A stretch of DNA of 64,000 nucleotides from Actinomyces sp. oral taxon 170 str. F0386 (GTDB lineage Bacteria > Actinomycetota > Actinomycetes > Actinomycetales > Actinomycetaceae): positions 372,001 through 436,000 of the forward strand of contig NZ_GL882544.1 of assembly GCF_000195595.1 (NCBI RefSeq). The letters run 5' to 3'. Under the pieces are notes generated by a model that made no database searches, was not told where the DNA came from, and saw only the letters and a list, made by a program, of their open reading frames with translations. This document shows positions 52,471 through 61,852 of this stretch, piece after piece (position 1 is the first letter of the stretch; every line of letters starts with the position of its first letter). Both the position numbers and the translations under genes were made by a program.

Positions 52471-54579
52471 ATGACGACACACGACCAGCACCACCCAGCA
52501 GACAAGCTGCAGGGGCACCGTTTTCCCGGTGTGCCCGAGGACGATCCGCAGAAGCTCGACGAGTCTGCTCTGCTAGGCGAGGAAGCGGTGGCAGCGTCCT
52601 CCGAGGAGTCCGTGCCGGCGGGGCGGCTGGCCTACGCCGTCCACGCCGACCAGCTCGTCTCCACCCGGGGGCGACAGGCGGCTATCCAGCAGCCGAGCCT
52701 GGATGAGGCGACTGTGAACCTCATCCAGGCGGCGCTGAGGCTGACCAGCTCCTTGCGGGTCCCTGACGCGCTGCGCCGTCTGGTGGAGTCGGCCTGCTCC
52801 ATCACGGGGGCCTCCTGGGGTACCATCGCCGTGCTCAGCCACGCGGACATGGACGTCGTCGACGCCATCGGCACCGGGGCCTCCCCCGAGGGCTCGAGCA
52901 CTGGGTTGTGCAGCGGGGTGCCCACGGCAACCCTCGATGAGCTCGCACAGATGGCCGGCGCCCCCGGTACTGCTACCGCATCACGCACATCAGCGGACAC
53001 CCCGCTCAGCGGTCTTGAGGGTACGGGGCTGGTCATCGACAACGACCTGGGCCGGGCCTCGGCCTTCACCGGCGACATCGAGGACGAGGAGACCGGCAGC
53101 CTGCTCTCAGCCCCGCTGCGCCTTCATGGGCAGGTCTACGGGCACCTCTACCTGTGCGACAAGCCCGGGGGCTTCAGTCGTTCGGATGCCGACGCCGTCC
53201 TGACCCTGGCACAGGCCGCGGCGGTGGCCGTGGAGAACGCGCGCTTGTACCGCGAGGCCCGCGACCGCGAGCAGTGGATGGCCGTCTCCCAGGAGCTGAC
53301 GACGCTGCTGCTCTCCGGAGCCGAGGAGGACGACGCCCTGACCCTCATCGCCCACCGGGTCCGCCAAGTCGCCCACGCCGACACCGCCGCGCTCATCCTG
53401 CCCAGTATCGGGGAGAGCTGGATCTGCGAGATCGCCGACGGCGAGCACGCCGGAGAGCTGGTCGGCACCTTCTTCCCACCCGAGGGCCGCGCTCTGACCA
53501 CCTTGGCGCACCAGACCGGTCTGGTGGTGGCCTCCTTGGAAGACGCCTGGCAGGGCGGCGACCTACACGTCCCCCAGCTGGCCCGGTTCGGGCCGGCCCT
53601 CTACGCCCCGATGATCCACCGGGGCCGGGGTGTGGGCGTCATGCTGCTGCTGCGCTCCCCCGGAGCAGCCCCGTTCACCGCCCAGGACCTGGAGATCGCC
53701 GAGCTCGTGGCCGGCCAGGCCACCATGGCCTTCGAGCTGGCCGATGCTCACCACGCCGAGGAGATGGCCACGCTCCTGGACGAGCGGGCCAGGATCGGCC
53801 GGGACCTGCACGACCTGGCCATCCAGCAGCTCTTCGCCACCGGCATGCAGATCTCATCGGCTCGGGAACGCCTGGCCGCGGCCCGGGACGGCGACGAGGA
53901 GGCCGGTGCGCAGGCGGACCTGGACACGGTGTGCTCCGTGCTGAGCACTGCGCTGGAGGCAGTGGACGACTCCGTGGGCCAGATCCGCTCCATCGTGCGC
54001 TCGCTGCGCGACCGTGACGAGGAGGTCGGTGTCGTCGAGCGGCTGCGACGGGAGGCCTCTCTGGCGCGCAACGCCCTGGGCTATGCGCCCTCGCTGCTGC
54101 TGAGCGTCGACGGGCGGGGGCTGGCCCAGGTGGACCGCGATGAGGAGGACCGGCTCATCAGCTCGGTCGACTCCGTCGTGGGCGCCGACATCGCCGACGA
54201 CATGGTGGCCGTGGTGCGCGAGGGCCTGAGCAACGTGGCCCGCCACGCCCACGCCTCCTCGGTGACGGTGGACGTCAAGCTCGAGGGAGTGCTGCCCGGC
54301 TCGGAGCTGTGCTGCGGACCGGGGGACGACGAGGGCCACGCCTCAGGAGACGCCGAGCCCTTCCGGGGCAGCCCGGTGGTGGAGATCGTCTGCCGCGACG
54401 ACGGCGTCGGAGTGAACCCGTCCGTGACGCGACGTTCGGGGACCGCCAACATGGCCGAGCGGGCACGCCGTCATGGCGGCAACTTCGTCATCGGCCCCAG
54501 GGCCCGCTCCGACGGAGAGCGACGCGGTACCTGCTTCACCTGGCGGGTGCCGCTGAACGCGGGCGGCCGGCTGCACTGA
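52471..54579 (+). CDS. GAF-domain sensor histidine kinase (DosS/NarX-like)
   Basis: A 702-aa soluble kinase. A ~65-residue acidic N-terminus precedes two GAF-type domains (about residues 85-265 and 270-425). The HisKA_3 H-box IGRDLHDLAIQQLFATGMQ has His447, followed by a HATPase domain (EGLSNVARHAHA, DDGVGVNP, NMAERARRHGG). The H-box matches the DosS/DevS group, in which GAF domains bind heme or sense redox. No membrane segments. Five bases after cydC, with a NarL-type regulator convergent, it probably monitors oxygen or redox and adjusts cyd expression. Confidence 0.9.
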   Translation: MTTHDQHHPADKLQGHRFPGVPEDDPQKLDESALLGEEAVAASSEESVPAGRLAYAVHADQLVSTRGRQAAIQQPSLDEATVNLIQAALRLTSSLRVPDALRRLVESACSITGASWGTIAVLSHADMDVVDAIGTGASPEGSSTGLCSGVPTATLDELAQMAGAPGTATASRTSADTPLSGLEGTGLVIDNDLGRASAFTGDIEDEETGSLLSAPLRLHGQVYGHLYLCDKPGGFSRSDADAVLTLAQAAAVAVENARLYREARDREQWMAVSQELTTLLLSGAEEDDALTLIAHRVRQVAHADTAALILPSIGESWICEIADGEHAGELVGTFFPPEGRALTTLAHQTGLVVASLEDAWQGGDLHVPQLARFGPALYAPMIHRGRGVGVMLLLRSPGAAPFTAQDLEIAELVAGQATMAFELADAHHAEEMATLLDERARIGRDLHDLAIQQLFATGMQISSARERLAAARDGDEEAGAQADLDTVCSVLSTALEAVDDSVGQIRSIVRSLRDRDEEVGVVERLRREASLARNALGYAPSLLLSVDGRGLAQVDRDEEDRLISSVDSVVGADIADDMVAVVREGLSNVARHAHASSVTVDVKLEGVLPGSELCCGPGDDEGHASGDAEPFRGSPVVEIVCRDDGVGVNPSVTRRSGTANMAERARRHGGNFVIGPRARSDGERRGTCFTWRVPLNAGGRLH

Positions 54580-54620
54580 ACCCGCTGGTCAGCTGTCGCA
54601 CCCGCGGGTAGGAGGGTCGA

Positions 54621-55280
54621 TCAGCCGTTGCGCCAGCCCGAGGCCCGCTGCCCGGCCACCCAGGCGGCGACCTGGGTGCGCCGCTGCAGGCCCATCTTGG
54701 CCAGCAGGGAGGTGATGTGGTTCTTGACCGTCTTCTCCGCAACCCCGAGGCGCTCGCCGATCTCCCGGTTGGACAGGCCGTCGCCGATGAGGTCGAGCAC
54801 CTTGCGCTCGGCGTTGGTCAGGTCCGCGGTGGGGTCATCGTGGTCGGCCCGGCGGCGCGTGACGGTGCGCTCGTCGAGCAGGACGCGACCGGAGGCGACG
54901 GCCCGCACGACGTCGCTGATCTCGGCGCCGTGGACGGTCTTGAGCAGGTAGGCCCGGGCCCCGGCGGCCAGGGCCTCGGCCAGGGCCTCGTCGTCGTCGA
55001 AGGAGGTCAGCACGATCGGCAGGGCCTGGGGCACCGACTCGCGCAGCTCCTGCATGAGCTCGATGCCGGTGCCGTCGGGCAGCTGGAGGTCCACGAGGAT
55101 GACGTCGGGGCGCACCAGCTCGGCCCGACGCACCGCCTCGGCCCGGGAGCCCGCCTCGGCGACGACGTCGAGCCCGTCGGCGCGGTCAATGATCTCGGCG
55201 ATGCCGCGACGGACGATCTCGTGGTCGTCCACGATCATGACGCGGACGATCTCCGAGGAGGGGGTGTGTGCCATGCTCAT
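54621..55280 (-). CDS. NarL/LuxR-family response regulator
   Basis: A 219-aa regulator with a receiver domain (IVDDHEIVRRGIAEI, phosphoacceptor Asp64 in VDLQLPDG, and LLKTV) and a C-terminal LuxR HTH (LTNAERKVLDLIGDGLSNREI). It is the natural partner of the HisKA_3 kinase encoded head-on 41 bases away. Start ATG at 55280 or two codons later. It is transcribed towards the kinase gene, so the pair is not in one operon. Confidence 0.93.
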   Translation of the reverse strand: MSMAHTPSSEIVRVMIVDDHEIVRRGIAEIIDRADGLDVVAEAGSRAEAVRRAELVRPDVILVDLQLPDGTGIELMQELRESVPQALPIVLTSFDDDEALAEALAAGARAYLLKTVHGAEISDVVRAVASGRVLLDERTVTRRRADHDDPTADLTNAERKVLDLIGDGLSNREIGERLGVAEKTVKNHITSLLAKMGLQRRTQVAAWVAGQRASGWRNG

Positions 55281-55370
55281 GACATTACCAGGGGCTGGAA
55301 ACCTACGTCACACCTCTGGCGACGCCGTGGCGCCATTGTCGTGGGGTTCCCAGCCGGCACCGGGGGCTGC

Positions 55371-56426
55371 CTACCGGCGCCGGCGCGGACGGCGCTGGCA
55401 GCGGGGACAGTAGGTGTGGGAGCGTCCGCCCAGGGCCTCACGGAGCATGGTGGTCCCGCAGCGACGGCAGGCCTGTCCCTGGCGGCCGTAGGCGCCCAGC
55501 TCGCGGGCGAAGAAGCCGGAGGCGCCCTCGACGTCGACGTAGAGGGCGTCGAAGCTCGTGCCACCGGCCTCCAGGGCCCGCCGCATGACCTCCGCGGTTG
55601 CCTCCAGGATCCGGGCCACGACCCGGGTATCGAGGGCCGTTCCCAGGCGCAGACCGTGCACCCCGGCCTCCCACAGGCCCTCATCGGCGTAGATGTTGCC
55701 GATGCCCGAGACGAGTCCCTGGTCGAGCAGAAGGGTCTTGATGGCACGCCTCGAGGCGCGCACCCGGGCGACGACACCTGTGGGACCGGCGAGCTCCAGG
55801 GCCGGATCGAGCAGGTCGCGAGCGATATGCGTGGCGTCGGCCGGCAGCAGCGGCTCAGGGCTGCCTGCACCGCCGGGGGCGCCGTCGACGGTGGGGGTCA
55901 GGTCGACGACATGCAGGCCGCCGAGCATGCGCTGGTCAACCAGGTCGAGAACCGCCCCGTCGGTGCCGTCGGCACTCGGGTCACTGCTGAGATGGACACG
56001 TACACGCAGGTGGCGCGGAGAGGCCGAGATGTCTCGCACGTAGCGGGGCCGCTCGGTGGCACTCAGGTCTACCGGGCGCCTGCCGAGCCGGGTGTCCGGG
56101 TCCACCAGGAAGGCCGCGGCGCTCCTGATAGCCGGGTCTCGGTCGGAGGCTGCGGCGGGACTGGTGCCGCGCACGAGCAGCTGGCCGCTCATGCCCAGGT
56201 GGGCCGACAGGGCTCGCCCGTCGTCCAGCGGCAGCCACAGGAACTTCCCCCGCCGGACGACCGCGGTGACGGTGCGTCCGGTGAGCTGGTCGACAAAGGC
56301 CCGCACTCCCCCGTCCTGACGGCGCAGAGGACGCGGGTCGAGGACCTCGACACCGGTAACGGTGCGTCCGGCCACGTGCCGGGCGAGTCCGGCACGCACC
56401 ACCTCGACCTCGGGGAGCTCGGGCAT
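55371..56426 (-). CDS. mutM: Formamidopyrimidine-DNA glycosylase
   Basis: A 351-aa base-excision repair enzyme that removes 8-oxoguanine and FaPy lesions and cuts the abasic site. N-terminal PELPEVE provides catalytic Pro2 and Glu3, Lys in RRGKFLWLPLDD, and a C-terminal zinc finger CRRCG-x16-CPRC is complete. It is longer than the usual ~270-290 aa because of a low-conservation insertion at about residues 85-190. The start lies on the rnc stop (ATGA-like). Final residues are Arg-rich. Confidence 0.94.
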   Translation of the reverse strand: MPELPEVEVVRAGLARHVAGRTVTGVEVLDPRPLRRQDGGVRAFVDQLTGRTVTAVVRRGKFLWLPLDDGRALSAHLGMSGQLLVRGTSPAAASDRDPAIRSAAAFLVDPDTRLGRRPVDLSATERPRYVRDISASPRHLRVRVHLSSDPSADGTDGAVLDLVDQRMLGGLHVVDLTPTVDGAPGGAGSPEPLLPADATHIARDLLDPALELAGPTGVVARVRASRRAIKTLLLDQGLVSGIGNIYADEGLWEAGVHGLRLGTALDTRVVARILEATAEVMRRALEAGGTSFDALYVDVEGASGFFARELGAYGRQGQACRRCGTTMLREALGGRSHTYCPRCQRRPRRRR

Positions 56427-57229
56427 CAGCTCTGCGGGGAGTGCCGGGAGTCCTGCTGGGTGAGCAGGTCGGCGCGCAGGGCCTCGTTGACACCGGGCAG
56501 GTCCAGTCCGCCGTCGCCCCGGGCGGCCAGGATGGCGGCGTAGGCGGCCTCGGCGGCATCGTGCTCGGCGATCTTCTTCGAGCTGCCCGTGCCCCGTCCC
56601 ATGACCTGGCCGTCGACGACGGCGCTGGCGGTGAAGACCCGCTGATGGTCGGGGCCGGTACCGCTCACCTCGTAGCCGGGATTGCCGAGCTGGTGGGCGG
56701 CGGTGAGCTCCTGGAGGCTCGTCTTCCAGTCCAGGCCGGCCCCGCGGGTGCGGGCCGAGTCCAGGAAGCGCGAGACGAGCCGGGTGACGACCGTGCGGGT
56801 CTCCTCCAGGCCGTGGGTGAGGTAGGTGGCGCCGATGAGGGCCTCGACCGTGTCGGACAGGATGGAGTCCTTGTCGCGCCCGCCCGAGAGCGCCTCACCC
56901 TTGCCGAGCTTGATGAACTCCCCCAGCCCCAGGTCGCGGGCGACGGCGGCCAGGGCCGGCTCGGAGACCGTGGCGGCGCGCATCTTGGCGAGCTGGCCCT
57001 CGGGGACGGTCGCGTGGGTGCGGTAGAGGTACTCGGTGACGATGATGCCCAGGACCGAGTCGCCCAGGAACTCCAGGCGCTCGTTGGTGGGCAGGCCGCC
57101 GTTCTCGTGGGCGTAGGAGCGGTGGGTCAGGGCCAGGTCGAGCAGCCCGGCGTCGATACTCGGTCCCCAGCGGTAGACGAGCGCCTCGGTGTCGGTGCGA
57201 GCGGGCGGGGCGCTGCGGCGCTTGGCCAT
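56426..57229 (-). CDS. rnc: Ribonuclease III
   Basis: A 267-aa double-strand-specific RNase that processes rRNA precursors and structured mRNAs. Signature motif [13 protein letters not shown] near residue 50, second acidic site [12 protein letters not shown], and a C-terminal dsRNA-binding domain. The extra ~30-residue tail after the binding domain is unconserved. ATG at 57229 shares its last base with the DUF177 stop, so the genes are coupled. The usual intervening rpmF gene is missing. Confidence 0.96.
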   Translation of the reverse strand: MAKRRSAPPARTDTEALVYRWGPSIDAGLLDLALTHRSYAHENGGLPTNERLEFLGDSVLGIIVTEYLYRTHATVPEGQLAKMRAATVSEPALAAVARDLGLGEFIKLGKGEALSGGRDKDSILSDTVEALIGATYLTHGLEETRTVVTRLVSRFLDSARTRGAGLDWKTSLQELTAAHQLGNPGYEVSGTGPDHQRVFTASAVVDGQVMGRGTGSSKKIAEHDAAEAAYAAILAARGDGGLDLPGVNEALRADLLTQQDSRHSPQS

Positions 57230-57801
57230 CAGGGTCGCCCCTCCTCGGGATCGTCGTCCTGCTGGCAGGTCTCCAGCAGACCGGCCAGCACGGACCAGCG
57301 CGGATCGAGAACCTCATGGTGGTGGTCGGCGGGCAGCTCCTCAAGCCGCTGCCCGCAGTCGGGGCACAGTCCGGGGCAGTCGGGGCGGCACAGGGGCTGG
57401 AAGGGCAGTGTGGGCACCAGGGCGTCGCGCAGGGCGGGCTCGAGGTCCAGGGTGGTGTCCCCGACGGCGAGGAGCCCGTCGGCCTCCTCATCGCCCTCGG
57501 CCCGCTGGGCCTCGATGGCCTCGGGGAAGAGGTAGAGCTCATCGATTCTCACGGTGCGGTCCTCGTCGAGGACGCGCAGGCAGCGCACGCACTCGCCGTG
57601 GACGTGGAGATCGGCGTCGGCGTGCGCCAGGACGCCGTCGTCCATGGAGGTCAGGGTGACATCGAGGGCGAGGTCGCTGCCCTCGGGCACGCCGATGACC
57701 TCGGTGCCCAGGTCCGCGGGGGCGGGGGTGCGGATCCGCAGGTTCTTGACCGAGCCGGTGGCGCGGGGCAGGTCGACGATGTCGACGACGAGTCCTGGCA
57801 T
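57229..57801 (-). CDS. DUF177/YceD family protein
   Basis: A 190-aa protein of the YceD family, linked to 23S rRNA/ribosome assembly in bacteria and plants. Cys pairs are seen in [10 protein letters not shown] and [14 protein letters not shown], which may bind zinc. The start is fixed by GGAGG five bases before the ATG at 57801 (GTG four codons upstream is less likely). In most bacteria rpmF (L32) follows directly; here rnc starts at its stop codon instead. Confidence 0.92.
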   Translation of the reverse strand: MPGLVVDIVDLPRATGSVKNLRIRTPAPADLGTEVIGVPEGSDLALDVTLTSMDDGVLAHADADLHVHGECVRCLRVLDEDRTVRIDELYLFPEAIEAQRAEGDEEADGLLAVGDTTLDLEPALRDALVPTLPFQPLCRPDCPGLCPDCGQRLEELPADHHHEVLDPRWSVLAGLLETCQQDDDPEEGRP

Positions 57802-57912
57802 GGTTTCCTCCACAGCTGGTTGACCGCGCCGTCTGGGACGGTGACCGTCGTCGGCGAGGTGATGGATGAGGGGTCTGGCGCGAGCGTACCCCGAGGTTAC
57901 GGCGCCGCCGGT

Positions 57913-58464
57913 TCAGCGGGCGGAGGGGTCCACGGACCAGCCGGAGCGGCGTCGGACGGGTTCCTGGACCTCTACCGACTGGTCCAGGCCATCGCCCAGG
58001 CGACCGGCCAGGACCTCCCGGCCGGCCCGGATCTGCTCGGTGATCTTGGCGATCTCGGCCTCCAGGGAGGCCAGGGCGCGGTCGGAGTACTCGTCAGCCC
58101 CGTGGCGCAGGGAGGCGGCCTTGTCCTCGGCGGCGGCCACGATGCTGTCTGCCCGGTCGTTGGCCATGCGCACGATGTTCTCCCCGGCCACCAGGCGCTC
58201 GGACTCCTCCTGGGCGTACTGGACGAGCCGTTCGGACTCGGCGCGTCCCTCGGCCAGGACGGCGTCGGCGTCGGCGACGATCTTCTCGGCTCGGTGGACG
58301 GCGGTGGGGACCGCGTCACGGGCCCGGTCGATGAGGTTCTGGGCGGCTTCCCGGTTGACGATCGCGGAGGCGCTCATCGGCATCGATCGGGCATGGGTGA
58401 TGAGGTCGTCAAGCTCATCGAGGATGTGCAGCAGGTCGTCTCCGGCATCGCGGCTGGTCGTCAC
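57913..58464 (-). CDS. SepIVA/DivIVA-like coiled-coil septation protein
   Basis: A 183-aa acidic, helical protein. LLHILDELDDLITHARSMPM begins a DivIVA-like N-terminus; a long Ala/Glu-rich coiled coil (residues ~35-150) follows, and a short tail has RRSGWSVDP. Mycobacterial SepIVA (a septum-site protein essential in mycobacteria) is encoded next to fpg, rnc and DUF177, as here. That conserved gene order supports the assignment. The GTG start at 58464 overlaps the coaD stop (GTGA). Confidence 0.8.
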   Translation of the reverse strand: MTTSRDAGDDLLHILDELDDLITHARSMPMSASAIVNREAAQNLIDRARDAVPTAVHRAEKIVADADAVLAEGRAESERLVQYAQEESERLVAGENIVRMANDRADSIVAAAEDKAASLRHGADEYSDRALASLEAEIAKITEQIRAGREVLAGRLGDGLDQSVEVQEPVRRRSGWSVDPSAR

Positions 58465-59060
58465 GGTAGGTCCTCTCGTGTGTGGTCGTCGCCGACGAAG
58501 CGGCCTGGCGGGGTTCCGGGTGGGACGGGTCCTGGGGAGACGCTGTTCTGGCCGGGGCCCTGGCGGGACGACTGGGAGGTCTCGGCCAGTCGGGCCCCCA
58601 GGATCCGGGCGACGGCGGGCGGGACGAGTGCGGAGACGTCCCGGCCGTAGCCGGCGATGTCCTTGACGAGGGAGGAGGAGATATGGGCGTAGGCGGGCGA
58701 CGCCGTCAGGAAGACCGTCTCGGGCGCCCCCAGGTCCCGGTTGAGCAGCGCCATGGGCAGCTCGGCGTCCAGGTCGCTGCCGTTGCGCAGCCCCTTGATG
58801 ATGGCGCTCGCGCCACGCTGGCGGCAGTAGTCGGCCAGGAGCCCGGGGACGAGGTCCACCTCGACGCCGGGAAGGTGGGAGGTGGAGGCCCTGACCAGGG
58901 CCAGGCGCTCCTCGACATCGAGCAGGTGACGCCCGGCCTTGGCGGCGTTGTGGGCAACCCCGATGACGACGACGTCGAAGAGCGTGGTCGCACGCGAGGC
59001 GATATCGACGTGCCCCAGGGTGAGGGGGTCGAAGCTTCCGGGGTAGACGGCCAGGCGCAT
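58461..59060 (-). CDS. coaD: Phosphopantetheine adenylyltransferase
   Basis: A 199-aa enzyme that transfers AMP to 4'-phosphopantetheine in coenzyme A synthesis. N-terminal YPGSFDPLTLGHVDIA holds the nucleotidyl-transfer motif, KGLRNGSDLDAELPMALLN the substrate-binding segment, and ISSSLVKDIA the second motif. The C-terminal ~35 residues are an unconserved Pro/Gly-rich tail. ATG at 59060. It leads the coaD-SepIVA-like pair. Confidence 0.96.
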   Translation of the reverse strand: MRLAVYPGSFDPLTLGHVDIASRATTLFDVVVIGVAHNAAKAGRHLLDVEERLALVRASTSHLPGVEVDLVPGLLADYCRQRGASAIIKGLRNGSDLDAELPMALLNRDLGAPETVFLTASPAYAHISSSLVKDIAGYGRDVSALVPPAVARILGARLAETSQSSRQGPGQNSVSPGPVPPGTPPGRFVGDDHTREDLP

Positions 59061-59239
59061 GCGGCCACGCTACTGTCTGGGCGTGTCGCCGTGCGGGACG
59101 CGCGCCGCGTCGTTCCTTTCCAGGGCCGGTACGGGCCGTCAGGGGAGCCCCCCGCCTGCCCACCTTCGCACTCTGCAGCAGCGCATCACTTCCCGATCCC
59201 ACCGTCCGCCGGCGTCCAGGAGCACTGCACAGGCGCTGC

Positions 59240-59245
59240 TATATT
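59240..59245 (+). promoter_or_regulatory. -10 element of the LacI-type regulator
   Basis: TATATT lies eight bases before the GTG start at 59253 in otherwise GC-rich sequence. No Shine-Dalgarno is present, so the transcript is probably leaderless. No clear -35. Confidence 0.45.
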
Positions 59246-59252
59246 TTCTCCT

Positions 59253-60269
59253 GTGCCCACACGCGTGACCCTGAGTGACGTGGCTGACGCGGTCGGAGTC
59301 TCGTCTCAGACCGTCTCCCGCGTGCTCAACAACCACCCTTCGGTCCGCCCCGAGACGCGCCAGAAGGTGCTGGCCGCCGTCCAGGCGCTGGGCTACGAGC
59401 CGAACCTCGCTGCCCGCTCGCTGGCCTCGGGCTCCTCCGGGGCCGTGGGAATCCTGCTGACCGCCGGGCTGTCGCATGGCATGGCCTCCACCTTCTCCGC
59501 GATCGCCCGGGCTGTTCGAGAGCGCGGCGGTACCTTCGCACTTGCCACCGCCGACGGCAACGACTCGGAATCCGTGCGACAGGCACTCGCTCACCTGCAC
59601 GGCTACCGCGTGGCCGCCACTGTTGTCCTCGCCCAGCGCGCCGATGTCCTCGCCGTGCTGTCCTCCCAACGACGCCCCGGCCCCATCGTCGCGATCATCT
59701 CCGGTCAGCACGACTTCTCCACGCTGTCGACTGTCTCCATCGACCAGGCTCTGGGGGCCCGTCTGGCCACGGAGCACCTTCTGGCTCAGGGGCGCAGCCG
59801 TCTGCTGCATGTGACCGGGGACCTGTCCTGGCAGGACGCCTCGGAGCGGCTCGCCGCCTACCAGTCGGTCTGCGCGGAGGCCGGGATTCCTGGCCGCTGG
59901 GTGGGCACGGACGCCTGGACAGGAGAGGCCGGAGCCAGAGTTGCTCGGCGCCTGCTTGGTGCCGGCCTGCCCGACGCCGTCTTCGCAGGCAATGACGACA
60001 TCGCACTGGGCCTGTGCCATGAGCTGCTCGCCGCCGGCGTGAGGATCCCCGACGACGTCGCCGTCGTCGGGTTCGACGACATTCCCCTTGCTCGATGGGC
60101 CACGCCGTCGTTGTCCAGCGTCACACAGGACTTCGACGCCCTGGGAAGGGCAGCGCTGAGTCTGTCCGATGAGCTCGTGGCGGGCGGCACCCCCCGCAGC
60201 GTCACCTTGACCCCGCAAATGGTGGTTCGGGGCTCCGCGCCCAGTCGGTCCCGGATGACGTCACCATGA
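59253..60269 (+). CDS. LacI-family transcriptional regulator
   Basis: A 338-aa repressor. N-terminal HTH VTLSDVADAVGVSSQTVSRVLNN and hinge helix LGYEPNLAARSLASG, then a periplasmic-binding-like sensor domain (FAGNDDIALGLCHELLAAG, VVGFDDIPLARWA). It faces the putative fucose genes and is probably their repressor, with L-fucose or a derivative as effector; this is inferred from position. The GTG at 59253 is chosen as the first start in frame after a -10 element; a GTG four codons later is possible. Confidence 0.9.
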   Translation: MPTRVTLSDVADAVGVSSQTVSRVLNNHPSVRPETRQKVLAAVQALGYEPNLAARSLASGSSGAVGILLTAGLSHGMASTFSAIARAVRERGGTFALATADGNDSESVRQALAHLHGYRVAATVVLAQRADVLAVLSSQRRPGPIVAIISGQHDFSTLSTVSIDQALGARLATEHLLAQGRSRLLHVTGDLSWQDASERLAAYQSVCAEAGIPGRWVGTDAWTGEAGARVARRLLGAGLPDAVFAGNDDIALGLCHELLAAGVRIPDDVAVVGFDDIPLARWATPSLSSVTQDFDALGRAALSLSDELVAGGTPRSVTLTPQMVVRGSAPSRSRMTSP

Positions 60270-60314
60270 GCGCGGGTGGGGGCTCCCTGTGCTCCAGGCA
60301 GCCCCCACCCGCGC
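60270..60314. terminator. Bidirectional terminator between LacI-type gene and fucP
   Basis: A perfect 15-bp inverted repeat GCGCGGGTGGGGGCT and its complement flank a 15-base loop, starting one base after the regulator's stop. It separates two convergent genes. Confidence 0.85.
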
Positions 60315-60370
60315 GTGAGCAGGGTCTGACAGCAGATCCCCCTCGGCGTCACCCTGCTCCGACCGAGCGC

Positions 60371-61786
60371 TCAGGTCGCGGACGCGTCAACCGTCGCGGT
60401 GTCCTCGCGGTCCGCACGCAGCGTGTAGAACCCGTAGGCGGCGACGATACTCAGGCAGACGCCCACCGTCACGTAGGAGAATGCCGCTGAGGTAAGGTCC
60501 ATGACCCATCCTTGAACCAGGGGCATCGTCGCTCCGCCGATGATGGACATCACCAGGCCAGCGGCTCCGAACTTGGTATCCTCGCCCAACCCCTTGAGGG
60601 CCTCGCCGTAGATGGTGGGAAACAGCAGCGAGATGCTGGCCGACATCAGTGCCACTGCGACGGCTCCGACGATATTGACGCTCACCATCGCGAACAGTGA
60701 CAGCCCGACGCCGAACAGGCACATGATGATCATGAGCTTACGAGCATCGAATCTTCCCATGAGTCCGACCATGAGAAAGCGGAAGACCAGGAACACCAGC
60801 AGACTCGCCTGCAGCCAGTACCCGGCGACCTTGTCCGACACCCCCAGGGCGTCTGTGACGTAGTGAAGGGTGAAGGTCCAGATGCAGGTCTGAGCCGCGA
60901 TGTTGAAGTACTGGGCAACGACCCCGAAGCTGTAGCGCTTGTTGCCCAGCAGTCGCTTGAGCCGTCCACCCGATGAGGCCGGCTGCCCCGTGGAGACCAC
61001 AGGAGTCTCAGTCACCTTGACGAAGGCGATCGACACCGCAAGAGCGATGTAGAACAGACTGAGTGCCACGAAGGGCCCCATGACGGCCTGCAGCTCGGAG
61101 GAGCGGGTGGACAGCAGCTCGGCCTCACTCATGGACGCACGCTGCTCCGCCGTTGCGGGACTGATGTGGGGCAGGATGAGCGTCGCCGCGATCAGCACCC
61201 CGAGGTTGGATCCGATGGGATTGAAGGCCTGAGCGAAGTTGAGGCGCCGAGTGGCGTTGTACTCCGGTCCCATCGACATGACGAAGGGGTTGGCACTCGT
61301 CTCAAGAATGGACAGCCCTGAGGCCAGGGTGAACAGCGCGGCCAGGAACATCGAGTAGGTCATCACGTGGGACGCCGGGATGAACAGGAGTCCCCCCGCA
61401 GCGGCCAGGCCGAGCCCGATGAGGACCCCGCCCTTGTATCCCAGACGGCTGTTGATGAAGGCGGCGGGAATCGCCAGACAGAAGTAGGCACCGTAGTAGG
61501 CGGACTGCACCAAGGAGGACTGGACGTTGTTCATGGAGAACACCGAACGGAAGACCTTGACCAGCGGTGCGGTCATGTCCCCAGCCATTCCCCACGCCGC
61601 GAAGCAGGAGACGAGGAGGATGAAGGGAACGAGCATGCCGGGGTACAGGAATCCCTGACCGGAGGAGCTCTGCGCGGCGGACGCAGTCTCATTGTGGCTT
61701 GAGCGCGCGCTCCGTGAGGACGACGAGGCTGCACCCGTGTCATCCGGGGGCACACGTTCAGCGGTGGACATGGTGGTGGACGTCAT
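60371..61786 (-). CDS. fucP: FucP-type L-fucose/proton symporter
   Basis: A 471-aa major-facilitator transporter with ~12 helices after an unconserved Ser/Ala-rich 45-residue N-terminus. FucP features are the ETSANPFVMSMGPEYNATRRLN motif and NFAQAFNPIGSNLGVL, both diagnostic of the FucP/hexose group. Imports a sugar with protons; L-fucose is inferred from the neighbouring mutarotase and isomerase. Starts at ATG 61786, 66 bases after the mutarotase gene. It is the distal gene of the operon seen here. Confidence 0.88.
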   Translation of the reverse strand: MTSTTMSTAERVPPDDTGAASSSSRSARSSHNETASAAQSSSGQGFLYPGMLVPFILLVSCFAAWGMAGDMTAPLVKVFRSVFSMNNVQSSLVQSAYYGAYFCLAIPAAFINSRLGYKGGVLIGLGLAAAGGLLFIPASHVMTYSMFLAALFTLASGLSILETSANPFVMSMGPEYNATRRLNFAQAFNPIGSNLGVLIAATLILPHISPATAEQRASMSEAELLSTRSSELQAVMGPFVALSLFYIALAVSIAFVKVTETPVVSTGQPASSGGRLKRLLGNKRYSFGVVAQYFNIAAQTCIWTFTLHYVTDALGVSDKVAGYWLQASLLVFLVFRFLMVGLMGRFDARKLMIIMCLFGVGLSLFAMVSVNIVGAVAVALMSASISLLFPTIYGEALKGLGEDTKFGAAGLVMSIIGGATMPLVQGWVMDLTSAAFSYVTVGVCLSIVAAYGFYTLRADREDTATVDASAT

Positions 61787-61852
61787 GGCTTCTGCTCCGT
61801 TGCAGGTAGGTGGATCTTCGTATCAACGGCTCGATGTAGGCATCCTCGATGC

